Shown piece after piece: positions 38,268 through 45,462 of a stretch of 64,000 bases of DNA. The translations under genes were made by a program, and so were the position numbers. The notes below the pieces were generated by a model. It had not been told where the DNA came from. It ran no database searches and saw only the letters and a list, made by a program, of their open reading frames with translations. Each line of letters opens with the position of its first letter. Within the stretch, counting starts at the first letter, position 1. Origin of the DNA: Shinella sumterensis (lineage in GTDB: Bacteria; Pseudomonadota; Alphaproteobacteria; Rhizobiales; Rhizobiaceae); assembly GCF_004514425.2 (NCBI RefSeq), contig NZ_MYFN02000004.1, positions 124,001 through 188,000 of the forward strand, in the 5' to 3' direction.

Positions 38268-38480
38268 AAGATGCCGGGTGCATGCCCGGCATACCGAAAG
38301 GAGGTGAGACGTTTGAAAATCCGGGTTTCGGTTATTGTCAGACTGTTCGGTTGGCGCCTGACTCTGACAGTAAGCCGATAACAGAACGGAGATCGGGCTT
38401 CGGCCCGGTCTCCACCGGAGGAAAGGCGTCTCACCTCCTCACGGCGAAGATCATACCACGGCTTTGGCCATGGACAAAGC
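38268..38480 (+). ncRNA. Candidate structured RNA with long-range SD / anti-SD pairing
   Basis: Elements in order: hairpin ATGCCGGG/CCCGGCAT (38271-38292); GGAGGTGAGACG (38300-38311), which is an ideal Shine-Dalgarno; inner dyad TGTCAGA (38336-38342)/TCTGACA (38363-38369); an 11-base stem closed by a TTCG tetraloop (38388-38413); CGTCTCACCTCC (38427-38438), the perfect complement of the Shine-Dalgarno; and GCTTTG/CAAAGC (38461-38480). The ordering suggests an RNA whose translation is shut by pairing of its ends. No family name can be assigned. Confidence 0.55.
38313..38381 (+). CDS. Tiny basic amphipathic peptide (22 aa) inside the structured RNA
   Basis: TTG at 38313 sits eight bases after GGAGG, an ideal distance, and encodes MKIRVSVIVRLFGWRLTLTV plus SR: alternating hydrophobic and basic residues, net charge about +5. 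The same frame is open from ATG 38262 (39 residues, GGAAGAG upstream) and has GTG at 38304. No homologue is recognised. Small size, charge and the sequestered ribosome site would fit a leader peptide or a type I toxin; both are inference. Confidence 0.45.
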   Translation: MKIRVSVIVRLFGWRLTLTVSR

Positions 38481-38483
38481 CGG

Positions 38484-38627
38484 TCAGTTCGGCAGGAAGG
38501 CCTTCAGCGGATCATGCCGCTGGGCGGCGTCGCGCGGCAGCGATGCCAGCACGGAATATTCGCGCGCGGCATTCACGGCCGCGCGGATATCGGCGATGTC
38601 GGAAACCAGTCGGCGGAATTTCAGCAT
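38484..38627 (-). CDS. Small hypothetical protein (47 aa)
   Basis: Begins MLKFRRLVSDIADIRAAVNA and ends KAFLPN. Basic N-terminus and a predicted helix; no cysteine or signal peptide. ATG 38627 is preceded by AGGAG six bases away, a very good ribosome site. It is 52 bases downstream of the 58-residue ORF, probably in one transcript. No family recognised; it loosely recalls the short DUF1127-like proteins abundant in Rhizobiales, but the signature is absent. Confidence 0.55.
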   Translation of the reverse strand: MLKFRRLVSDIADIRAAVNAAREYSVLASLPRDAAQRHDPLKAFLPN

Positions 38628-38679
38628 GGCTTGCTCCTGTGTGCATCTGCCGGGCGCGCGGTTGCGCACCCGATCCGCA

Positions 38680-38856
38680 TCAGCGCGTGACGAACTCGGC
38701 GAAGAGCTGGGCAGGACGGTTGATGCGGGAAAAGCCGATGGCCGTAAGCTGCTCGTTGGCCGGCGCGCAGATGCCGCCGAAACCACGGCCGGCACGAAGA
38801 CCGGAATGGCGGAGCGTCTCAAAGCTCGAATGGATGGGCCGAAAACGGGCGGTCAT
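38680..38856 (-). CDS. Small hypothetical protein (58 aa)
   Basis: Begins MTARFRPIHSSFETLRHSGL, ends QLFAEFVTR; basic and serine/arginine-rich. ATG 38856 is preceded by AAGGA about nine bases away. Upstream on this strand TTGCAA, 16 bases, CAATAT makes a reasonable promoter. First gene of the apparent two-gene unit reading toward the structured RNA. Function unknown. Confidence 0.5.
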   Translation of the reverse strand: MTARFRPIHSSFETLRHSGLRAGRGFGGICAPANEQLTAIGFSRINRPAQLFAEFVTR

Positions 38857-39069
38857 GGGTTCAGTTCCTTAAATCCTGTCCCTCCCATGTCCACATATTG
38901 CGCCGCAACATGGATTTTGCAATGCGACATTCTGCCCGGCAGATATGTGTAATTCGCATGGCTGATGAAACATTCTGTTCATGCTTGAGGCAGAATTGCG
39001 GCTGCGCGAGTGGCTGCCATCTAGTGGCGTTCGCCAAGTTGTTGAAAATAAAGAGCGCGGGTGAAATGC

Positions 39070-39930
39070 CTAGGCTTTCAGCCCTGCACGAAAAGCGAGC
39101 AAATCCTGCCAGGCGAGCCGCTTGCTGATCGGTGCCGTGACCAGATCCTGTGGATGCAGCGTCGCAAAAGCCGGAATCGTGCGGCCGGAAACGTCGATTT
39201 CGCGCCATTCGCCGCGCAACTGATGGATCGTATCATTCGACCGGAACAGGAAACGGGCGGCGAAATTGCCGAGAACCAGCAGGTGATTCGGCTCGGCAAG
39301 CGCAATCTGCCGCTCGATGAAGGGCCGGCAGATATCGGCCTCGCGCTGCGAGGGCGGGCGGTTGCCCGGCGGCCGCCACGGCACGACATTGGTCAACAGG
39401 ATATCGGCACGCGCGAGCCCAATGCCGGCGAGCATGCGGTCCAGCATCGCGCCCTGCCGGCCGGAAAAGGGTTGGCCGTCGCGGTCGTCGTCGGCATTCG
39501 GCATGGCGCCGATCACCATGACGGCGGGCTTGGCATTGCCCTCGGCGAAGACGAGGCAGCGCGCGCTGGTCTTCAGGTTGCAGCCGTTGAAGGCTTCCAT
39601 CGCCGTGCGCAGTTCCTCCAGCGAACGGGCGCTGCTGGCGACAAACTCCGCCTCGGCGACCGCCTGGCTGTCCGGGATGGCGACGTTCGGCAGGGGGGCG
39701 GGTGCGGCGGCGCGGGGCTGTTCCTGCCGTTGCGGCGCCTGACGGGCGGGGCGCTGCGGTTCCGGTGCTGCCTCTTGCCGGGCCGGCATGCCGCGCGCCG
39801 CGCGCATCGCCTCGAATTCGGCGATGCGGTCGACAGCCTCCTCCTCCAGCAACCAGTCGACGCCCGCATCCGCATAGAAATGCAGAAGCGCGCGAAGCTG
39901 CTCGGGATGGAGGTCGCTGGCGGTGGTCAT
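39070..39930 (-). CDS. Uracil-DNA glycosylase, family 4-like
   Basis: 286 residues. A variable N-terminal region rich in Pro/Ala/Arg/Gln (about 45-85) precedes the glycosylase domain, with VIGAMPNADDDRDGQPFSGRQGAMLDRML (GXPG-like active-site region, about 136-165), NVVPWRPPGNRPP and a C-terminal LHPQDLV in place of the family's HPS loop. It removes uracil from DNA. Family-4 enzymes carry an Fe-S cluster bound by cysteines; few cysteines are visible here, so cluster binding is doubtful. Confidence 0.85.
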   Translation of the reverse strand: MTTASDLHPEQLRALLHFYADAGVDWLLEEEAVDRIAEFEAMRAARGMPARQEAAPEPQRPARQAPQRQEQPRAAAPAPLPNVAIPDSQAVAEAEFVASSARSLEELRTAMEAFNGCNLKTSARCLVFAEGNAKPAVMVIGAMPNADDDRDGQPFSGRQGAMLDRMLAGIGLARADILLTNVVPWRPPGNRPPSQREADICRPFIERQIALAEPNHLLVLGNFAARFLFRSNDTIHQLRGEWREIDVSGRTIPAFATLHPQDLVTAPISKRLAWQDLLAFRAGLKA

Positions 39931-39974
39931 GGCCGCACCTTAGCGAAGCGGCGGCGCGGAGGAAAGCGCCGCCC

Positions 39975-41267
39975 TCATGCAACCCACGTCGCGATGTCGT
40001 CGCTTTCGCCGATCAGCGCGAGACCGTGGGCGATCGACAGAAGCTCGCCGCCGCTTTCGATCTTGTCGCCATCGAATCGACGCGTGAATATCCCCCGCAC
40101 CGCGGGCACGAACGATGTGCCGCCGGTGAGAAACACCTTGTCGACAGCCGAAGCCGGCGTCCCGGTCTTCTCCAGCACCTCGTCGAGCGCGCCCTCGATA
40201 CGGGCAAGGTCGGGCGCGATCCATTGTTCGAAATCGGAACGCTTCACCGTTTTGCGGCCGGCGGCCCCGAGCGGCGGGAAGTGGAAGGCCGCTTCCTCCT
40301 CGACCGACAGCGCCATCTTGGTCGCCGAGATAGCCTGATAGAGCGGGTAGCCCTCGTCGTGGTCCACGAGGTCGATGAAGAGTTCCAGCTTTTCCGGCTC
40401 CAGCGCGGAGCGCACCAGCGACTTCAGGTCCGCGAATTCGCGCGTCGTCTTGAAGATCGACAGCTGGTTCCAGCGCGAGAAGTTGGCATAGTAGCCGGAG
40501 GGCACTTCCAGCACCTTGTCGAAGCTCTTGAAGTGCGAACCCTTGCCGATTTCCGGCGCCACGAGATGCTCGATCATGCGGGAATCGAAATGGTCGCCCG
40601 CGACACCGACGCCGGAATGGCCGATCGGCGTTGCCGTCAGCCGCCCCGCCTGCCGCTCGAAGCGGATGAGCGAATAGTCCGTGGTGCCGCCGCCGAAATC
40701 CGCGACGAGCACGGTGGCGTCGCTTTTCAGCGTCTGCGCGAAGTAATAGGCGGCCGCGACCGGCTCGTAGACATATTGGATTTCCGGAAAACCGAGCTTC
40801 GTCAGCGCGGCATTGTAGCGCTCGATTGCGAGATCCGGATTGGGGCTCGCGCCGGCGAACTGCACCGGCCGGCCGGCGATCACGCGCGATACGTCTGCCG
40901 GCCATCCGTCGCCGGCATAGGTTTTCAGGCGGCGCAGGAAGATTTCCATCAGGTCGTCGAAGCTGTGGCGGCGCGCGTGGACCAGCGTCCCCTGGAAGAG
41001 CGCGCTCGCCGCAAAGGTCTTGATCGACTGGAGGAAGCGACAGTCTCCGGGATTGTCGATGAACTGGCGGATCGCCGCCTGGCCGGCCTCCACCTTCAGC
41101 GCCTGCGCGCCAACGACCGGATCCTTCATGAAGGACAGCGCCGTGCGCATCGTGTCGGTGACGCCGGCGCTGCTTTCGAAGCGCATGGATTGCGTGTCGC
41201 TGCCGCCGGTGGCCAGCGCCATGACGGTGTTGGTCGTGCCGAAATCGAGGCCGAGTGCCCGTGCCAT
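39975..41267 (-). CDS. Hsp70-family protein (YegD-like)
   Basis: 430 residues: only the actin-fold ATPase part of Hsp70. Seen: phosphate-1 motif LGLDFGTTNTV at the start, phosphate-2 VADFGGGTTDYS near residue 190, and adenosine motif FLTGGTSFVPAV near 375. It lacks the DnaK substrate-binding domain, as in YegD-type proteins of unknown role. ATG 41267 is chosen; an upstream extension to 41375 has no family similarity. Confidence 0.88.
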   Translation of the reverse strand: MARALGLDFGTTNTVMALATGGSDTQSMRFESSAGVTDTMRTALSFMKDPVVGAQALKVEAGQAAIRQFIDNPGDCRFLQSIKTFAASALFQGTLVHARRHSFDDLMEIFLRRLKTYAGDGWPADVSRVIAGRPVQFAGASPNPDLAIERYNAALTKLGFPEIQYVYEPVAAAYYFAQTLKSDATVLVADFGGGTTDYSLIRFERQAGRLTATPIGHSGVGVAGDHFDSRMIEHLVAPEIGKGSHFKSFDKVLEVPSGYYANFSRWNQLSIFKTTREFADLKSLVRSALEPEKLELFIDLVDHDEGYPLYQAISATKMALSVEEEAAFHFPPLGAAGRKTVKRSDFEQWIAPDLARIEGALDEVLEKTGTPASAVDKVFLTGGTSFVPAVRGIFTRRFDGDKIESGGELLSIAHGLALIGESDDIATWVA

Positions 41268-41408
41268 TGCCGTGCCCCTGTCATTGCAAAAAAATGGATT
41301 GAACCAGGGCAGTTGGCCCCGTGCGAAGAGGCGCGTCGGGCGCGCCCTGATTTTGGAGAGCGCGCCAGATGGCACAGCCGGCGCGCGATGGCAAGGGGAG
41401 GCGGCGGC

Positions 41409-42197
41409 TCAGAGCGAGCTTGCGGCCCCGCCGTCGCAGCGAACGAGGCTTCCGGTGACATAACTCGCCGGCGCGCTGCACAGGAAGGCGGCGGTGGCGG
41501 CGAATTCCGCCACGGTGCCGTAGCGCCGGGCGGGGATGGCCGCCTCCGAGGCGGCGCGCACCTCTTCCACGCTCTTGCCGCTGCGCTCGGCGGCGGCGGC
41601 ATCCAGGCTGGTCAGGCGGTCGGTCATGATGGAGCCGGGCAGCAGCAGGTTGCTGGTGATGCCGTATTGCGCGACCTCGCCCGAAAGCGTCTTTGACCAG
41701 CCGGCCAGCGCCGCCCGCAGCGTGTTGGAGAGCGCAAGCCCCGGGATCGGCTCGATCACGCCGGAGGAGGCGACGGTCAGGATACGGCCCCAGCGCTGCG
41801 CCTTCATGCCGGGCAGGAGCCGGTTCGTCAGCGTGATGATGCCCAGGACCATGGACTGGAAATAGGTCGTGAGCTTTTCGACGCTCATGTCTTCCGTCGA
41901 ACCCGGCGTCGGGCCGCCCGAATTGTTGACGAGGATATCGACCCCGCCAAGCTTTTCGGCAACGGCACTCGCCACCGTATCGACGAAGCCGTCGTCCGAA
42001 AGATCGGCCTGCACCCAGTCCGCGCGGCCCGGGCCCTCGGCGTTGATGGCCTCGCAGTTCGCCTTCAGGGTTTCCGCGCTGCGGCCGCAGAGCAGAACAT
42101 GGGCACCCTCGCGGGCGAGCGCGACGGCGATGCCCTTGCCGAGGCCGCGGGAGGAGGCGAGAACGAGGGCGCGTTTGCCGGCGATGCCGAGATCCAT
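41409..42197 (-). CDS. SDR-family oxidoreductase
   Basis: 262 residues, classical Rossmann short-chain dehydrogenase: a variant nucleotide motif ASSRGLGKGIA (about 14-24), NNSGG (about 89-93). The usual Ser-Tyr-Lys triad is altered: the segment after VASSGVIEPIPG reads LALSNTLRAAL where a YxxxK would be expected, so the catalytic Tyr and Lys are not evident. It may therefore be a non-classical or divergent member. ATG 42197 has AAGGACTGACATC upstream. Confidence 0.85.
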   Translation of the reverse strand: MDLGIAGKRALVLASSRGLGKGIAVALAREGAHVLLCGRSAETLKANCEAINAEGPGRADWVQADLSDDGFVDTVASAVAEKLGGVDILVNNSGGPTPGSTEDMSVEKLTTYFQSMVLGIITLTNRLLPGMKAQRWGRILTVASSGVIEPIPGLALSNTLRAALAGWSKTLSGEVAQYGITSNLLLPGSIMTDRLTSLDAAAAERSGKSVEEVRAASEAAIPARRYGTVAEFAATAAFLCSAPASYVTGSLVRCDGGAASSL

Positions 42198-42201
42198 GAT
42201 G

Positions 42202-42420
42202 TCAGTCCTTGCGTTGGGCGCCCCGTTGGCGCGATGGCGTTGTGCCGCGATGCATTTCGACCGGGAGGCAGGCGTGAACGGCGCTGACGCACGACAGGTC
42301 CACAGCCGGGCCATCGCCTCCGATATGGTAAAGCATGCCGCCGAAATCGTTGAAGTCCAGTGCGGGCATTCGGGTAGTCTCGCAGATGGCACGGTTTGTG
42401 TGGACGGCTTTGCCGCGCAT
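42202..42420 (-). CDS. Possible small protein upstream of the SDR gene
   Basis: A 72-residue frame (from MRGKAVHTNRAICETTRMPA, ending QRKD) starts at ATG 42420 with AGGG six bases upstream, and its stop lies four bases before the SDR start. Such tight spacing hints at coupling, but the composition is not distinctive and no family is recognised; it could be leader RNA. Confidence 0.25.
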   Translation of the reverse strand: MRGKAVHTNRAICETTRMPALDFNDFGGMLYHIGGDGPAVDLSCVSAVHACLPVEMHRGTTPSRQRGAQRKD

Positions 42421-42479
42421 GCCTAGCCCTGCCATGGAGCGGAATCAAGTACGGGGCGGCGCAGCACCTGTCAGAGCAG

Positions 42480-42501
42480 TTGACGTTTACGTTAAAGTCA
42501 A
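42480..42501. promoter_or_regulatory. MerR/LiuR-like dyad upstream of ETF-QO
   Basis: TTGAC (42480-42484) and GTCAA (42497-42501) flank CGTTTACGTTAAA. This resembles the TTKACGTTTACGT-type operator predicted for the MerR-family LiuR regulator of branched-chain amino-acid catabolism (recalled). The left arm could double as a -35 element, as is usual for MerR promoters. Confidence 0.45.
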
Positions 42502-42649
42502 TAAAAATTCGTCCCGTGTCATCATCTCATGCGCAAATGCGCGGACGCTCTGTCGCAGAACGGCTCGACAAGATTTCTGGTATTTGTCATGAGAGGGTTC
42601 ACCAGAGGGTATTTCCGCGGCTTTCGAGGGTTGCGGCGAGGAGAGAAAA

Positions 42650-44314
42650 TTGAGCGAAGAAATGGAACTCCCCGAACGCGAAAGCATGGAATTCGACGTC
42701 GTGATCGTCGGTGCGGGGCCTGCCGGCCTTTCGGCGGCGATCCGGTTGAAGCAGGTCAATCCTGATCTCACCGTCGTCGTGCTCGAAAAGGGCTCGGAGG
42801 TCGGCGCGCACATCCTGTCGGGCGCCGTTGTCGATCCCATCGGCATCGACCGCCTGCTGCCGGACTGGCGCGAGGATGCCGACCATCCCTTCAAGACCGA
42901 AGTCAAGGACGACCATTTCCTGTTCCTCGGCCCGGCCGGTTCGGTGCGCCTGCCGAACGCGTTCATGCCGCCCTTGATGAACAACCACGGCAACTACATC
43001 GTCTCGCTCGGCAATGTCTGTCGCTGGCTGGCGACGAAGGCGGAAGAGCTCGGCGTCGAGATCTATCCGGGCTTTGCCGCCACCGAAGTCCTCTACAACG
43101 ACGAGGGCGCGGTCATCGGTGTGGCCACCGGCGACATGGGCATCGAGCGCAACGGCGAGCCCGGCCCGAACTATACCCGCGGCATGGCGCTGCTCGGCAA
43201 GTACACGCTGATCTCCGAGGGCGTGCGCGGGTCGCTCGCCAAGCAGCTGATCGCGAAGTTCGACCTCCAGAAGGATCGTGAGCCCCAGAAGTTCGGCATC
43301 GGCCTCAAGGAGCTCTGGCAGGTCAAGCCGGAGAACCACAGGCCCGGCCTCGTGCAGCACTCCTTCGGCTGGCCGCTCGGCATGAAGACCGGCGGTGGTT
43401 CGTTCCTCTACCACCTCGAAGACAACATGGTCGCCGTCGGCTTCGTGGTGCACCTCAACTACAAGAACCCCTATCTCTATCCCTTCGAGGAGTTCCAGCG
43501 CTTCAAGACGCATCCGGCGATCCGCGGCACCTTCGAGGGCGGCAAGCGGCTGTCCTACGGCGCGCGCGCCATCACCGAGGGCGGCTACCAGTCGGTGCCG
43601 AAACTGTCCTTCCCGGGCGGTGCGCTGATCGGCTGCTCGGCCGGCTTCGTCAATGTTCCCCGCATCAAGGGCAGCCACAATGCGGTGCTCTCGGGCATGC
43701 TGGCCGCCGAAAAGCTGGCGGATGCGATTGCCGCCGGCCGGGCCAATGACGAGCCGATCGAGATCGAGCAGGGCTGGCGCGACAGCGCCATCGGCTCGGA
43801 CCTCAGGAAGGTGCGCAACGTCAAGCCGCTGTGGTCGAAGTTCGGCACGGCCATCGGCGTGGCGCTCGGTGGTCTCGACATGTGGACGAATACGCTCCTC
43901 GGCTTCTCCTTCTTCGGTACGCTGAAGCACGGCAAGACCGACGCGCAGTCGCTGGAGCCGGCCGCCAAGCACCAGCGGATCGATTATCCGAAGCCGGACG
44001 GCGTGCTGACCTTCGACCGCCTCTCCTCGGTGTTCCTGTCGAACACCAACCACGAGGAAGACCAGCCGGTCCACCTGCAGGTCAAGAACCTGGAGCTGCA
44101 GAAGACATCCGAACTCGACGTCTATGCCGGCCCCTCGACGCGCTACTGTCCGGCCGGTGTCTACGAATGGGTGGAGAAGGACGGCAAGGACGTGTTCGTG
44201 ATCAACGCGCAGAACTGCGTGCACTGCAAGACCTGCGACATCAAGGACCCGAACCAGAACATCAACTGGGTCCCGCCGCAAGGCGGCGAAGGACCGGTCT
44301 ATCCCAATATGTAA
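42650..44314 (+). CDS. etfD: Electron-transfer flavoprotein:ubiquinone oxidoreductase
   Basis: 554 residues. Passes electrons from ETF (fatty-acid and branched-chain amino-acid oxidation, choline and sarcosine breakdown) to ubiquinone at the inner membrane. Seen: FAD motif VVIVGAGPAGLSAAIRL (about 16-32) and C-terminal 4Fe-4S ligands in RYCPAGVYEW and NCVHCKTCDIKDPNQ. The start is TTG 42650, five bases after GAGGAG; ATG 42662 would be 17 bases away and is less likely. A strong terminator follows. Confidence 0.95.
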   Translation: MSEEMELPERESMEFDVVIVGAGPAGLSAAIRLKQVNPDLTVVVLEKGSEVGAHILSGAVVDPIGIDRLLPDWREDADHPFKTEVKDDHFLFLGPAGSVRLPNAFMPPLMNNHGNYIVSLGNVCRWLATKAEELGVEIYPGFAATEVLYNDEGAVIGVATGDMGIERNGEPGPNYTRGMALLGKYTLISEGVRGSLAKQLIAKFDLQKDREPQKFGIGLKELWQVKPENHRPGLVQHSFGWPLGMKTGGGSFLYHLEDNMVAVGFVVHLNYKNPYLYPFEEFQRFKTHPAIRGTFEGGKRLSYGARAITEGGYQSVPKLSFPGGALIGCSAGFVNVPRIKGSHNAVLSGMLAAEKLADAIAAGRANDEPIEIEQGWRDSAIGSDLRKVRNVKPLWSKFGTAIGVALGGLDMWTNTLLGFSFFGTLKHGKTDAQSLEPAAKHQRIDYPKPDGVLTFDRLSSVFLSNTNHEEDQPVHLQVKNLELQKTSELDVYAGPSTRYCPAGVYEWVEKDGKDVFVINAQNCVHCKTCDIKDPNQNINWVPPQGGEGPVYPNM

Positions 44315-44335
44315 TGCGAAATACGCAGCGTATCG

Positions 44336-44364
44336 AAAAGGCCGCCCTTCGAGGCGGCCTTTTT
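44336..44364 (+). terminator. Rho-independent terminator after ETF-QO
   Basis: AGGCCGCC, loop CTTCGA, GGCGGCCT followed by a T-run, 22 bases after the stop. Confidence 0.92.
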
Positions 44365-44407
44365 GTTGCCGTGGATCTTAATCGTTCCTGCAACCGCAGC
44401 GCGCCGA

Positions 44408-44423
44408 TTAACCCTCGATTAAC
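44408..44423. promoter_or_regulatory. Full CtrA consensus TTAA-N7-TTAAC
   Basis: TTAA (44408-44411), CCCTCGA, TTAAC (44419-44423): an exact match to the alphaproteobacterial CtrA box, in a gene-free region, 54 bases before the L,D-transpeptidase start. Confidence 0.75.
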
Positions 44424-44476
44424 CATAACTGCATAGTTTTCGCCCCGACGGATCATATATTCAGGGGGCTTTAACC

Positions 44477-45106
44477 ATGTCGATTTCCCGCCGCGGATTC
44501 CTGCTCGGTGCATCCGCGCTGCTCGCAGGCTGCGCCACCAACGGCACCAGCGACCGCGCCAATTACGGCGATCGTCTGGATGAACGCCATCCGTTGAAGG
44601 CGATGCCGCTCGACAAGATCAAGCCGGAGCTGCGGCGCCAGGAAGTCGCCTATGCCTCGACGCACGCCCCCGGCACCGTCGTCGTGGATACGCCGGCGCG
44701 CCGGCTCTACTACGTGCTCGGCGACGGCAGGGCGATACGCTACGGCATCGGCGTCGGCCGCCAGGGTTATTCGCTGGCCGGCAGCGCCTATATCGGCCGC
44801 AAGGCGGAGTGGCCGAGCTGGACGCCGACGCCGAACATGATCCGCCGTGATCCCCAGAAGAACCTGAAATATGCCGGCGGCGTTCCCGGCGGCCTGAACA
44901 ATCCGCTCGGTGCCCGCGCCATCTATCTTTACCAGAACGGCAACGACACGATGTTCCGAATCCACGGCACCAACCAGCCGTGGTCGATCGGCCAGGCCAT
45001 GTCGAGCGGTTGCGTGCGCATGCTCAACCACGATGTGATCGACCTCTACGAGCGCGTGAAAACGGGTGGGCGCGTGCACGTTATCCAGGGTCGCCGCGAG
45101 GCCTGA
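44477..45106 (+). CDS. L,D-transpeptidase (YkuD domain), lipoprotein-type signal
   Basis: 209 residues. The N-terminus has twin arginines (SRRGFLLG) followed by lipobox LLAGC (Cys19), so it is exported, possibly by Tat, and lipid-anchored. YkuD domain (about 68-208) with His163 and nucleophile Cys179 in SSGCVRM. Such enzymes form 3-3 crosslinks or attach proteins to peptidoglycan; they are important for polar growth in Rhizobiales. The upstream CtrA box suggests cell-cycle-timed expression. Confidence 0.93.
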   Translation: MSISRRGFLLGASALLAGCATNGTSDRANYGDRLDERHPLKAMPLDKIKPELRRQEVAYASTHAPGTVVVDTPARRLYYVLGDGRAIRYGIGVGRQGYSLAGSAYIGRKAEWPSWTPTPNMIRRDPQKNLKYAGGVPGGLNNPLGARAIYLYQNGNDTMFRIHGTNQPWSIGQAMSSGCVRMLNHDVIDLYERVKTGGRVHVIQGRREA

Positions 45107-45140
45107 GTTTCCGGCGCACACAGCATCGTCGCAAAAGGTC

Positions 45141-45175
45141 AAAAGGCCGGCGAAAGCCGGCCTTTTCCTTTTTAA
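45141..45175 (+). terminator. Rho-independent terminator after the L,D-transpeptidase gene
   Basis: GGCCGGC (45145-45151), GAAA tetraloop, GCCGGCC (45156-45162), then TTTTCCTTTTT. The A-run before it would let it work in the other direction as well. Confidence 0.92.
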
Positions 45176-45239
45176 GGTTGAAAAAGCTGTTCGTTATCAT
45201 AGGATTGCGGGCATCCCCGCGGGGCTGGGTGCACTTCCG

Positions 45240-45263
45240 GTGGTATTAATAAATTGATACCAC
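45240..45263. promoter_or_regulatory. Dyad GTGGTAT-N10-ATACCAC upstream of the betaine-type transporter
   Basis: Perfect 7-base arms (45240-45246, 45257-45263) around an AT-rich centre (TAATAAATTG), about 200 bases before the binding-protein start. The 45107-45462 gap otherwise holds the terminator above and nothing else recognised. Likely operator of a local or distant repressor. Confidence 0.5.
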
Positions 45264-45462
45264 ATGACGCATCGGGTTTAGTGGCAGACGCATTCATACC
45301 GGCATTCGACGCAGTAGCTGCAAAAGTCGAGGGTGCGGTAATCGCGGATTTGGCGCTGCATCAACGGCCTGTCCGCACACGATCCGCGGAGGATAACGGG
45401 CTCGGCGGCGGTGCAGCGGGTCCGATGGGGCACAACGACACCGCCATAAAAAGGGAACCATC

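Noticed and set aside
38388-38413. Strong TTCG-loop hairpin considered as a terminator
   Set aside because: It is followed by ACCGGAGG with no T-run and lies between the two halves of the long-range helix, so it is better seen as part of a larger RNA fold.
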